DNA from: DATKLX01 sp035542155
GTDB taxonomy: Bacteria; Chloroflexota; Anaerolineae; Anaerolineales; Anaerolineaceae
Assembly (NCBI GenBank): GCA_035542155.1
Contig: DATKLX010000248.1
Coordinates: 1-18,159 of the forward strand
Direction of reading: 5' to 3'
DNA: 18,159 nucleotides
This document shows, in pieces, positions 1 to 8,062 of this stretch. Under the pieces are notes generated by a model. It did not search any database, was not told where the DNA came from, and worked only from the letters and a program-made list of their open reading frames with translations. Positions within the stretch are counted from its first letter, which is position 1. Each line of letters starts with the position of its first letter. The position numbers and the translations under genes are program-made.

Positions 1-1579
1 TCCAGACCCCGGTCATTTTGTCTAAAGCAGAATTATTCAACACTCTTCCCAGAAGCTGGTCTTTTTCCAGGTCGTTCGATGGAAAATGGACCTGCAAGGA
101 ATCCAACAAATCCGAAACGATGACTACACGACTTTTCGTCGAATGGCAAATGGACATAGTTCGCTGCTGTTCCTCCATTGAGGAGGAGGAAAGCGCAAAC
201 AGGATCAAGCCAATATCATATTTTTCCACGACATCGGGAATATCTTTGGATTGGCAGATCACCCGAAGCCCGTCCACCTGGGTTCCCACTTTCCGGGGGT
301 CATCATCCACAAGGCCCGCGATAGAAAATGCGTTGACGAAATTCCCTTTGTGGAGCAGCCAGGCTGCAAAATCTGCGGCGTCGCCTGAGCCAACGATCAG
401 AACGCGCTCGCCTAACCCGTGAATCGATCCCATCCGCAGCCGCATCCAGCGCTCACCCAGTCCGGTGATCACCCGCAGGCGGTATCGCGCGATGACGAAA
501 CCCACGAGTGAGAACGTCCCCGCCACTACGACCATCGCAGGAGGCACCAGAGGGTTGGGTTTCCAGAGAAGATTTGCCAGAAAAAGGAAAAACGTTACCA
601 ACCCGGTCGAGATTGCCAGATCCAGGGCGTCACTGGCGCGGGCGCGCGACCAATCGATCCGGTTCAAGCCAGCCAACGAATTGATCACGCTGAAAAGCAA
701 CGCCAACAGCAAAGAAATCCCTGCCGCCAACCGGAAACCCAGGTTCAGAGGGTCACCAAGTCGCCAAATCACCCCCGCTGTGCCAATCGCGCCGAAGGCG
801 ACAAACACATCGATGATGAACCAGCTCAGGTACCTCTGGAAAAATAAGGACAGCGGTCCCCAATAGAGGAGGTGCTCCGGTACAGAATAACGTTTCAATC
901 TGGGGAGCAGGGCAATGCCTGTCCACAAGATCACATCCAGATCGGTAACCACGGTCCGGTTGCGTACATAGAGTTGGTCGAAACGCAGCTTGCCCGGCAA
1001 TATCTCCAGGAGATATTTGTCCATGACATTCTTCGATTGGAGCAGCTCCTCTTCATTGCGGTAAAGGACAGATGCCGGACTGGTTATCCCCGGCCGGACA
1101 GAGAGCAGCTCTCTGCGCTGAGCTTCTGGCCACCGTGCGGCGATCTCTGGATCTTCAGGCCGTGGCCCAACAATGCTCATTTCTCCGCGCAGCACGTTCC
1201 ATAGTTGCGGCAGCTCATTTAGCTTGGTGTCCCGCAGCCACTTCCCCAACGGGGTGATCCGCCGGTCACCCTGAGCGGTGACCTTTGGGCCAGCGTAGCT
1301 TTCCTCTTTTTCATACATCGTTCTGAACTTCAAAATCTGAAAGAGGGTGCCATTTTTCCCTGCGCGCCGTCCCCGGTAGAAGACCGGGCCTGGGGTGTCT
1401 CGTTTGACCATATAAGCCAGTAATAAAAAAAGAGGAGAGAGGGCGATCAATCCAATCACAGCCAGGATAATATCCAAGATCCGTGAGATTCCAGAATCGA
1501 TTCGCTTGATCCACCCCCCCTGATAATGATTCCGATGGTCTGAGGCCATGTGCTGCGTTGATTTCTTCGGTCTCGGCAT
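1..1579 (-). CDS. Polyprenyl-phosphate sugar-1-phosphate transferase with reversed domain order (3' end outside window)
   Basis: At least 526 residues; the frame stays open to the left edge, so the C-terminus is missing. It should transfer a sugar-1-phosphate from a nucleotide sugar to undecaprenyl phosphate at the inner face of the membrane, starting the repeat unit. Residues about 27-60 form a hydrophobic re-entrant helix with a Ser-Pro break (48-49). KFRTM is at 84-88, LNELPQLWN at 120-128 and MSIVGPRP at 134-141, all hallmarks of the bacterial sugar transferase family. Unusually, about four membrane helices (253-365) and then a Rossmann-type domain (ERVLIVGSGDA near 390, VDDDPRK near 425) follow the catalytic domain. 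In WbaP-like enzymes this module comes first. The ATG at 1579 is preceded by AGAAGGGG; an ATG ten codons inside is possible. It is the last gene of block B in this window, 73 bases after the GT4. Confidence 0.9.
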   Translation of the reverse strand, partial: MPRPKKSTQHMASDHRNHYQGGWIKRIDSGISRILDIILAVIGLIALSPLFLLLAYMVKRDTPGPVFYRGRRAGKNGTLFQILKFRTMYEKEESYAGPKVTAQGDRRITPLGKWLRDTKLNELPQLWNVLRGEMSIVGPRPEDPEIAARWPEAQRRELLSVRPGITSPASVLYRNEEELLQSKNVMDKYLLEILPGKLRFDQLYVRNRTVVTDLDVILWTGIALLPRLKRYSVPEHLLYWGPLSLFFQRYLSWFIIDVFVAFGAIGTAGVIWRLGDPLNLGFRLAAGISLLLALLFSVINSLAGLNRIDWSRARASDALDLAISTGLVTFFLFLANLLWKPNPLVPPAMVVVAGTFSLVGFVIARYRLRVITGLGERWMRLRMGSIHGLGERVLIVGSGDAADFAAWLLHKGNFVNAFSIAGLVDDDPRKVGTQVDGLRVICQSKDIPDVVEKYDIGLILFALSSSSMEEQQRTMSICHSTKSRVVIVSDLLDSLQVHFPSNDLEKDQLLGRVLNNSALDKMTGVW

Positions 1580-1608
1580 GCTACCCCTTCTTTCCCTAAT
1601 AAGAAAAC

Positions 1609-1623
1609 ATGGAATGATTCCAT
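1609..1623. promoter_or_regulatory. Short perfect inverted repeat in the gap before the sugar transferase gene
   Basis: ATGGAAT-G-ATTCCAT has 7-base arms around one central base, in the 73-base gap between the GT4 stop and the sugar transferase start. It lies about 30 bases before that start. The size and symmetry suit a dimeric repressor site or a small mRNA hairpin. No U-run follows it, so it is not a typical terminator. One such repeat in about 700 bases of intergenic DNA could arise by chance. Confidence 0.25.
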
Positions 1624-1652
1624 TGGATGAATTCGCTGCGATGCTGGCAACC

Positions 1653-2642
1653 TCAAGATCGATAGGATTTGATAGCGCTCTCGTAGACCGAAAGCACCTT
1701 CCTGGTCAGCAAATGCTCGTCCAGATCCTTCACCGCGTCGCGGATTTTCGGTCGGGGATGGGTTTGGATCGACCGGGCCAATAAGCCAGCCAATGTTTCC
1801 GGCCGGTCATCGGAGCTGATAAAACAGCCCGGAAGATCCTGGATCCGCTCGGCGACATCTCCCACGTTGGTCGAAACAACCGGTAAATTGCAGGCAATAG
1901 CTTCCTTCACCACATTGGGCGACCCTTCGTGGATCGAGGTGAGCAGCAGCGTATTGCAGGCGTTCATAAAAAGGGGGATTTGTGTGATAGGCACATCACT
2001 CGCTACAACCAGATCCGTATCCAGGTAGCATTTCAAATGGTTCACTGTTTTTTGGGCCAGATCCAGGCGCTTGCGCGGGTTTTTCGCCGCCCCAGAAAAC
2101 AATATCAGGGGCTTGTCGGTGGTTATTCCCAACGCTAATCGGGCTTCCATTCGCGGGATTGGCCGGAACAATTCCATATCCAGACCGCTGGGAATCAGAT
2201 GATAATTTCTCCGGATGTGGGAAGGGATCAGGCTTTTGGAAACTACAATCACCTCATCCGCGGTCTTTGCCGCCCAGAGTGATATCCAACGGAGAATCTG
2301 CCCCGCCAGGGTATGGCGCCCGTTTCTTCCAATGATGCCTTCAAGATCGTCGCCCCTGAATGTGACTACCAGGGGAAGGTTCCGAAACAAAGTTGGCAGC
2401 GTGCTTTGTCCCCATTGAGCATGAATCAGGTCATAGCGTTCCCTGCGAAGCATTTTATGGACAGTAGCCCAGGCTTTCATGTAGTTGAGGGGATTCTTGG
2501 CACCCAAAAATGGATGCAGGGTCACGTCTATGCCCGCCTTCTGCAGATAACTCGCCTGACGGGTGATAAATGGAACCCGGTGGGGAAATTCTGGCGTGGG
2601 CCATTCGGTTGTGATCATTAAAATACGCAGTGCATTACCCAT
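1653..2642 (-). CDS. GT4 family glycosyltransferase
   Basis: 329 residues, a little short for the family (usually 350-420). It should add one sugar from a nucleotide sugar donor to the lipid-linked glycan, retaining anomeric configuration, on the cytoplasmic face of the membrane. The N-terminal half opens with a beta strand (LRILMITTEWP, 5-15) and carries VTFRGDDLEG at 93-102, close to the usual VTFHGxD. IPSGLDMELF at 150-159 is the common IPNGVD-type linker motif. The C-terminal half carries EGSPNVVKE, with Glu239 and Glu247 as the E-x7-E donor-binding pair. The ATG lies 6 bases after the stop of the GT2 gene upstream, so the two are almost certainly co-transcribed. The substrate cannot be told from sequence. 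Confidence 0.9.
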   Translation of the reverse strand: MGNALRILMITTEWPTPEFPHRVPFITRQASYLQKAGIDVTLHPFLGAKNPLNYMKAWATVHKMLRRERYDLIHAQWGQSTLPTLFRNLPLVVTFRGDDLEGIIGRNGRHTLAGQILRWISLWAAKTADEVIVVSKSLIPSHIRRNYHLIPSGLDMELFRPIPRMEARLALGITTDKPLILFSGAAKNPRKRLDLAQKTVNHLKCYLDTDLVVASDVPITQIPLFMNACNTLLLTSIHEGSPNVVKEAIACNLPVVSTNVGDVAERIQDLPGCFISSDDRPETLAGLLARSIQTHPRPKIRDAVKDLDEHLLTRKVLSVYESAIKSYRS

Positions 2643-2648
2643 AGTTGT

Positions 2649-3731
2649 TCAGGCAAGTTTCCGGCTACCCCATTGGTTTTTTTCTATATTCCAACATCTG
2701 GCGAACTTCACTAATCCAACCAGAAATCCCAGGCCGTAACTGTAGTGGAGAGTCGCGAACGCGGCCGGAAGAACGAACCAATTACTCAGGCCTGACCGGG
2801 CAGCGGTCAAAAGGCTGGCGGTCAGATTGGCAGCCGCATAACCGCCCAGAACAACACCCAGGAGATATTTTCCAATACCCGGGAATACCAGGGTAAACAA
2901 GGCGGATCCGGCCGTACCGAGCACAAAAAGGGGCGGTACGTACTGGCGCAGCTTCACCTGGCGAGGGTGTTTTTGCATCACCCGAACCTTCCAGAATCCA
3001 TACTGGAAATATTGGCGCCATAAACTGCGCAGCGATCCCCGGGAATAGTAACGAGAGTGGATATCGGGAGCCAGCAGGATTTTTCCACCCATCTCACGGA
3101 TCCGATAGTTGTATTCGTCATCCTGGTTGCGGACCAACTCCTCATCGAAAGGGCCTGCCTGGTGAAGCGTACTGGCTTTATAGGCAGGGAAGGCAACCGT
3201 TTCAACAAATAGCTTCTGATCTTTTTTCGTCCGGAAGGCAGATCCCCCAACGCCAAAAGAAGAGCTCATCGCGGCCGCTATGGCAGCGGAGACCGGGGTT
3301 TCTCCAATCGTCTCCATCGGCCCACCTACTCCTGATAACTGCGGGTCGTGTTTCAGGTAAGCGACGGATTTGCGCACGTAATCTCGGGCGATCACGCAAT
3401 GGCCGTCCACCCGGATGATGATTTCACCCCTGGCCTGTTCGATCGCCTTATTCAATCCGGTCGGGACGATTTTTCCCGGGTTATCGATTAAAACGACCTG
3501 CGGAGCATCCTTGAAGAAAGATTGGACCACTTCACGGGTTCCATCTATTGACATCCCATCCGCAACGAGCACTTCAAAGGCATCTGCCGGGTAATCCTGG
3601 TCGAGGACCGCTTTGATCGCCTTTTTAATGTATTGGACCTCGTTACGAACAGGCATTACGATACTGACGAATGGAAACAACTGCTGCTCTTCCTGAATGG
3701 TTTCCTGAGAGTGAAGAATCGTTGTAGACAT
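2649..3731 (-). CDS. ExoA-like membrane-associated GT2 glycosyltransferase
   Basis: 360 residues. An inverting GT2 (GT-A fold) enzyme similar in layout to succinoglycan ExoA. Visible motifs: SIVMPVRNE (23-31), VADG (56-59) for the nucleotide, RVDGH (107-111) as the metal-binding DxD equivalent, QDDEYNYR (203-210) as the likely catalytic acidic region, and a Trp-Arg-Gln/Tyr-Gly-Phe-Trp segment near 232-243 resembling the QxxRW acceptor region. From about 262 the protein is hydrophobic, with two or three membrane helices, so it works at the membrane on a lipid-linked acceptor. It starts at an ATG with AGGT six bases before it. It is the first gene of block B, transcribed away from the divergent beta-helix gene across a 182-base gap. 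The name ExoA is not assigned because the sugar donor is unknown. Confidence 0.88.
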   Translation of the reverse strand: MSTTILHSQETIQEEQQLFPFVSIVMPVRNEVQYIKKAIKAVLDQDYPADAFEVLVADGMSIDGTREVVQSFFKDAPQVVLIDNPGKIVPTGLNKAIEQARGEIIIRVDGHCVIARDYVRKSVAYLKHDPQLSGVGGPMETIGETPVSAAIAAAMSSSFGVGGSAFRTKKDQKLFVETVAFPAYKASTLHQAGPFDEELVRNQDDEYNYRIREMGGKILLAPDIHSRYYSRGSLRSLWRQYFQYGFWKVRVMQKHPRQVKLRQYVPPLFVLGTAGSALFTLVFPGIGKYLLGVVLGGYAAANLTASLLTAARSGLSNWFVLPAAFATLHYSYGLGFLVGLVKFARCWNIEKNQWGSRKLA

Positions 3732-3913
3732 GAATTGACCTGTTTACAAAATAAAGAGGTTCTTTAGGAATCTCCGCGGGAGGGTGATCCACCACGGGAG
3801 ATCCCAATGAACCAATAAAGATTCTCCACCGCAGAAAATCATTTATGATAAACTTCAAATGACGATCATACCTGTCAACCATTTAGATCTATTGATTGAC
3901 TTAATGGTGGGAG
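3732..3913. promoter_or_regulatory. Divergent intergenic region with candidate promoter elements
   Basis: 182 bases between the start of the GT2 gene (minus) and the start of the beta-helix gene (plus). Both need a promoter here. On plus, TATGAT at 3844-3849 resembles a -10 box, about 65 bases before the start. On minus, TATGAT at 3870-3865 is its mirror image, and TTGACA (3878-3873) is a perfect -35 box but too close to that -10 to pair with it. The two TATGAT boxes form a 6-base inverted repeat 15 bases apart, so the site could also be an operator. No -10/-35 pair with proper spacing was found, so positions are tentative. Confidence 0.35.
3884..3898 (+). repeat. Left copy of short direct repeat flanking the beta-helix gene
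   Basis: TAGATCTATTGATTG, 16 bases before the start of the plus-strand gene. It matches the right copy at 5441-5454 except for one extra T. The pair brackets the only plus-strand gene. Confidence 0.4.
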
Positions 3914-5443
3914 ATGAAGAACAGAAGAAAAGCGTTCCTGGTTTTATTGGGAATATTTGGACTCATATTGCTTGGTTTTTTGGTCGCCTATCTGGTCCGT
4001 ACGCGATTCGCCCCTGCGCCAGAGCCACCTTCGATTAACCTGCTCCCTGCCTCTGCTCACACCCCCGTTCTTACGACAGCGCCCGCGGTCTCCACTCCTT
4101 CCGCATCTCCATCCCCTACCCCGCTCCTGATACCAACCCGAAGCACCTCGCTGACCTATTTCGTCGCGCCGGATGGAACTCCCCAGGGAGACGGAAGCCA
4201 GTCGAAACCCTGGGACTTACAGACCGCTTTAAACCAGCCCTCCGCGGTCCTACCAGGCGATACCATCAGACTGCTGAGCGGCCAATATACGGGGTCATTC
4301 ACCAGCCACCTGAAGGGAGCACCCGGTCACCCGATTATTGTTCGCCAGGCTGCTGGAGCTCGCGCCACACTGAACGGGCCCGGCCCTATTTTAACCATCG
4401 CAGATTCACAGTGGACTTACTTTTGGGGTTTTGAAATCACTCAGCCAAACCCAATCCGGACGCGCGATCCAAAGCCCAACCAGGAAACAGGCATCCTGAT
4501 CCACAGTATTGCCCAATCCAACAACATCAAATTTATTAACCTTGTGATCCACGATATGCCTGGGACCGGACTCTCCTGGTGGAAAACAAACTCAGATTCA
4601 GAACTATACGGCTCTTTGTTGTACTATGACGGCTCAACCACCTTGGATCATGGGATTTATACGCAAAACCAGGTTGGGAACAAGAAAATCACCGACAACT
4701 TCATTTTCGATAACGCCAGCCATGGGATTCACGTCTTTGGTTCAAAGTCAGCCTTTCTGGATAACTATGTCATAACCGGCAACACGGTATTCGACAACGG
4801 CACGATCGGTTTTAATCCGGCAAACCAGAGCGTGGGTAATTTGATGCGAAATATCCTGGTAGGCGGCAATTCAATGGCGCACAATCCCGTGGTAGTCTCG
4901 AATTACACCTACTATCCTGCCAATGGTGGGATTGCCTTTACCCTTGGTTACAACGCCGGCAGTGAAAACGCAGTGGTCGAAAATAACTATTTTGTCAAAG
5001 GGAGGGTTATTCTCAGCGGCTTGAACCAGGGCTTGATATTGACAGGGAATACGATCTTGAACCGCGCCATCCAGGGGCTGACCCGGTATACCAGCCCGGA
5101 TAATAGCTGGTTGAACACAGACCCTGACCAGAACGTCATTTTTGTCCGCCCCAATCGATACGAGCCAGGTAGGGCGAATCTGACCATCTACAACTGGAGT
5201 CGCCTGTCGGAAGTCACTGTCCCCGCCGCGGATCTTTCACAGATCGAACTCAAAACCGGGGATCATTACGAACTGCATAATGTCCAGGACTTTTACGGGG
5301 ATGTAATCCAGGGAGTATACGATGGCAGTGGGATCATAATCCCCATGGAAGGACGGACGGTTGCCCAACCCGCAGGTCTGAATTTTAAGCCGCCATCCAC
5401 ATTCCCGGAGTTTGGCGCCTTTCTGTTAATCACTTTAAAGTAG
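3914..5443 (+). CDS. Membrane-anchored right-handed parallel beta-helix protein
   Basis: 509 residues. Residues about 8-27 form one uncleaved-looking membrane helix after a basic start (MKNRRK). A Pro/Ser/Thr-rich spacer (about 34-74) follows, then YFVAPDGT and a low-complexity-free repeat region rich in Asn, Gly and Ile/Val (for example ITGNTVFDNG and VVENNYF). This is typical of right-handed parallel beta-helix proteins with pectate-lyase-like or carbohydrate-epimerase folds. The protein should sit outside the cell, tethered to the membrane, and could bind, cleave or epimerise the glycan made by this locus. No catalytic residues can be named with confidence. It is the only plus-strand gene, divergent from the GT2 and convergent with a GT4 gene. 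GGTGGGAG abuts the ATG; another ATG at 3904 is out of frame. Confidence 0.85.
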   Translation: MKNRRKAFLVLLGIFGLILLGFLVAYLVRTRFAPAPEPPSINLLPASAHTPVLTTAPAVSTPSASPSPTPLLIPTRSTSLTYFVAPDGTPQGDGSQSKPWDLQTALNQPSAVLPGDTIRLLSGQYTGSFTSHLKGAPGHPIIVRQAAGARATLNGPGPILTIADSQWTYFWGFEITQPNPIRTRDPKPNQETGILIHSIAQSNNIKFINLVIHDMPGTGLSWWKTNSDSELYGSLLYYDGSTTLDHGIYTQNQVGNKKITDNFIFDNASHGIHVFGSKSAFLDNYVITGNTVFDNGTIGFNPANQSVGNLMRNILVGGNSMAHNPVVVSNYTYYPANGGIAFTLGYNAGSENAVVENNYFVKGRVILSGLNQGLILTGNTILNRAIQGLTRYTSPDNSWLNTDPDQNVIFVRPNRYEPGRANLTIYNWSRLSEVTVPAADLSQIELKTGDHYELHNVQDFYGDVIQGVYDGSGIIIPMEGRTVAQPAGLNFKPPSTFPEFGAFLLITLK

Positions 5444-5454
5444 ATCATTGATTG
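5441..5454 (+). repeat. Right copy of short direct repeat flanking the beta-helix gene
   Basis: TAGATCATTGATTG. Its first three bases are the TAG stop codon of the beta-helix gene. It differs from the copy at 3884-3898 by loss of one T. The rest of this 55-base convergent gap shows no clear hairpin terminator, only a GCAGCTGC palindrome and A-runs. Confidence 0.4.
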
Positions 5455-5498
5455 TAGTTGAGTGACCGCAGCTGCCAGGAGAGGTAAAAAAGCAAAAA

Positions 5499-6650
5499 TC
5501 AACCAGCCTCCGGGTAAGCCAGCATGCTTAAAAGTGATGAATTTCTTAGCCTGGCGGCGATCTCACGATAGATCCTTAGCAATTGACCGGCTAGCGTTTC
5601 ATAACTATAGTGTTGTTCCACCAACCAGCGGCCGGCCTTGCCCATACTTCTACGCAAATCCTCTGAACGAGAGAGGCGAATCATTCGGGCAGCTAGTTCG
5701 GCGGTATCCTCGAAGGGAATGACGTAGCCATTAACCCCTTCTCGAACGATCCTGTCGGCTTCCCCAACCGGGGTCGTGATGACCGGAAGGCTGCCTGCCA
5801 TTGCCTCCAGAAGCACATTCGGGAATCCCTCGAAATCAGAAGTGAGCGCCAAAGCGTCTGCCATCGCCAGGAGCCCGGGGATATCGTTCCTTGCGCCGGT
5901 AAATAGAAAATCTTCGGGGGTGAATCCCTCGTTTTTGGCAGTTTGCATCAAAAACTGTTTTTCCGGGCCATCGCCGATGATTACCCCACGGATGCCCGGC
6001 TCCTCCCGCCGGGCCAGCGCAACCGCCTGAATGAACCGCTCCAGCCTCTTCACTTGGGTCAACCGCGCAATTGCAACCACATTGAAATGATCGTTTCGTC
6101 TGAATAAATCGGGGGACCTGTTTGCCTGCAGGCGATCAAAGGCAGCCAGATCGATCACGTTGGGGATGACAAAAAGTCTGTTTGTGGGAAAGCCCATCTC
6201 AATTATTTTCTTTTGAGCCAGAGTTGAATTCGCAATTATTGCCGAAGGGGTGCGCAGCAAGGCATTTCCCCAGATCCCATTCAGGCGAAGTGCTTCTCGA
6301 ATATCGCTGCGAATGCAGCCGATGGAAACAGAGTTCAGCATCTTACCAAGAATGCCGGCATACAGGTTCGTGAAAAACTGGGCGGATTGAATGATATGCG
6401 GCCGAAAGGTCTTTATCGCCCCAAAAAGGCTGCTCAGTCGCAGCCCCGGATTCCCCCATCTCCCCGACCACTCAAGCTGAACACCCATTTTTTCCAGCTC
6501 GACCTGATAGTATTCTCCCTGTGTGGAACAATGCACCCGTACCTCGATCCCCCGCTCGCAAAGCGCCCTGATCATATAGACCAGTTGCTTTTCAGCGCCG
6601 CCTTGAGCCAGGCTTCCTGTTATGAAGGCAATCCTCAGCCGCTCGACCAT
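5499..6650 (-). CDS. GT4 family glycosyltransferase
   Basis: 383 residues from the ATG at 6650. It should transfer one sugar to the growing lipid-linked unit in the cytoplasm. The N-terminus has a glycine-rich acceptor-side loop (SLAQGGAEKQ, 13-22), typical of GT4 enzymes. IPNVID in the middle is the linker motif. GDGPEK follows in the donor domain. Glu274 and Glu282 in EGFPNVLLE form the E-x7-E donor pair. A TTG six codons earlier (6668) would overlap the Wzy-like gene by 13 bases. I prefer the ATG because the conserved first strand begins right after it and the gap to the upstream stop is then 5 bases. The candidate ribosome site AAAGGA overlaps that stop but is very close to the ATG, so the TTG is not excluded. 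It is the last gene of block A, convergent with the beta-helix gene. Confidence 0.9.
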   Translation of the reverse strand: MVERLRIAFITGSLAQGGAEKQLVYMIRALCERGIEVRVHCSTQGEYYQVELEKMGVQLEWSGRWGNPGLRLSSLFGAIKTFRPHIIQSAQFFTNLYAGILGKMLNSVSIGCIRSDIREALRLNGIWGNALLRTPSAIIANSTLAQKKIIEMGFPTNRLFVIPNVIDLAAFDRLQANRSPDLFRRNDHFNVVAIARLTQVKRLERFIQAVALARREEPGIRGVIIGDGPEKQFLMQTAKNEGFTPEDFLFTGARNDIPGLLAMADALALTSDFEGFPNVLLEAMAGSLPVITTPVGEADRIVREGVNGYVIPFEDTAELAARMIRLSRSEDLRRSMGKAGRWLVEQHYSYETLAGQLLRIYREIAARLRNSSLLSMLAYPEAG

Positions 6651-6655
6651 ATCCT

Positions 6656-8062
6656 TTACCTGTACCAATGACGATCCGTTCTGAAAATATATTTTTGCTG
6701 AAAGCGCTGGAAGATTTTTCCTTCGAAGGTTTGGGTCATCTCTTCACGGTGAAGCAGGAAGATTCCCCCGGCTGCCAGAAACCACAACCCTTTTCCCTGG
6801 AATTCCTTGGAGATGAACACTACCGCAAAAGAAAGTCCAACCAGAAGTCCGATCAAAAAAAGATCCTCCTTCCTTTTTTTCCAACCAACCACAACGAACG
6901 AAAGGAGAAAAGCAACCATTAGGAAGATCCCGAGGACCCCATTTTCAGCCAGGACTTTTACCCAGGCCGAATGAGCTGGTTTGATTCGGGAGTAAATATC
7001 GATGTTGGCAAATTCAGACTCAAAGCTTCCGGTGCCTACCCCGAGAGGGTTTTCGAGAAACAACTGGATTCCCCCGGATGCCAGATCAGATCGCTGGCTT
7101 GTGCGCGATGCCAGCGACAGGTTGGGATTGAATAATCTTTGTACCCTTTCCAGGGTATGAGTTTGCTCTTCCAAATACTGTGACGAGACAAATAGAGCGC
7201 CAATGACCACCATACCAACCAATAAGACTGTCCACGAAAAGCTGCGGGATTTGATGATCAGGAATAAAAGGCACCAGAAGCCGGTGAGGAGGTTTCCACG
7301 GCTGCCGGAGAGAAAAATCCAAACAAAATTGATCACCGCGAGAGCAAATAACACGAACTTTTGCCGGCCGTTGCGGGCAAAAGAGAAACCCAGGCAGATC
7401 GAAAAAAGCGCCGTCACCGGAAAGAAAGCCAGCGAGTTCGGATTAATGTATGGAAGCCTGGCAGATTGCTGGTAGTACACCATCGTAATCAGTGCCCCCA
7501 GAACCCCATTCACGATTCCTAACCAGTAGAAACTTTTCTCGTTGTCTTTCACCGAGCGAATGAAATAAATCAGGATCCCAAAGGTTGTTACCACGTTCAA
7601 AACATCCTGGATCCCACCGGCCAGATTGGAACTGTAAATCAGCTCCACAGAAATGACAAAAACGAAGAGCTGAAGAATGCGGCTATGAATATCGTTGATT
7701 CGAATAAGGAATCCCAGATTCAGAACCATGACGATCAGAAGCCAATAATTCAATGTATTCCAGCGAAGTACCCCGCCGGTCAGCAGGAAATTCCGTGTGA
7801 CCGCATCCAGAGTACATAGCAGCCCAATCCCGAGCAGCCCCACGACCGGCCAGACTATTCCGACGATTGCCGCCGCAAAACCAAATACGGTCAGGATGGT
7901 TATGGCTGTTTGAAATCCAAGCGGATAGCTTGCTGCAGTCACCGCCGCAATGACCAGGAGGAAAACCCAACCGATGATTTGGACCGAGTTTCCCTGCGAA
8001 GTGGTCGCATATTCTTTTCCAGGCCCGGGAATGGCCTGTTGAAAATCTTGAATGGTCCTCAT
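6656..8062 (-). CDS. Wzy/WaaL-type O-antigen polymerase or ligase-like membrane protein
   Basis: 468 residues with about eleven or twelve hydrophobic helices; the first is near 29-47. It carries the O-antigen ligase/Wzy_C signature: SGSRGN (252-257) before a helix, then a large outer loop with PLGVGTGSF (339-347) and HSAWVKVLAENG (364-375), where the His is often functionally important. It should join lipid-linked repeat units outside the membrane, or attach the chain to an acceptor. Polymerase and ligase cannot be separated by sequence alone; in a locus full of glycosyltransferases, polymerase is the likelier role. The start overlaps the stop of the GT4 upstream in an ATGA, which suggests translational coupling. 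No Wzx flippase is visible next to it. Confidence 0.85.
   Translation of the reverse strand: MRTIQDFQQAIPGPGKEYATTSQGNSVQIIGWVFLLVIAAVTAASYPLGFQTAITILTVFGFAAAIVGIVWPVVGLLGIGLLCTLDAVTRNFLLTGGVLRWNTLNYWLLIVMVLNLGFLIRINDIHSRILQLFVFVISVELIYSSNLAGGIQDVLNVVTTFGILIYFIRSVKDNEKSFYWLGIVNGVLGALITMVYYQQSARLPYINPNSLAFFPVTALFSICLGFSFARNGRQKFVLFALAVINFVWIFLSGSRGNLLTGFWCLLFLIIKSRSFSWTVLLVGMVVIGALFVSSQYLEEQTHTLERVQRLFNPNLSLASRTSQRSDLASGGIQLFLENPLGVGTGSFESEFANIDIYSRIKPAHSAWVKVLAENGVLGIFLMVAFLLSFVVVGWKKRKEDLFLIGLLVGLSFAVVFISKEFQGKGLWFLAAGGIFLLHREEMTQTFEGKIFQRFQQKYIFRTDRHWYR

Noticed and set aside
5444..5498. Possible bidirectional terminator between the convergent beta-helix and GT4 genes
   Set aside because: There are A/T runs and a GCAGCTGC palindrome without loop, but no GC-rich stem followed by a U-run in either direction.
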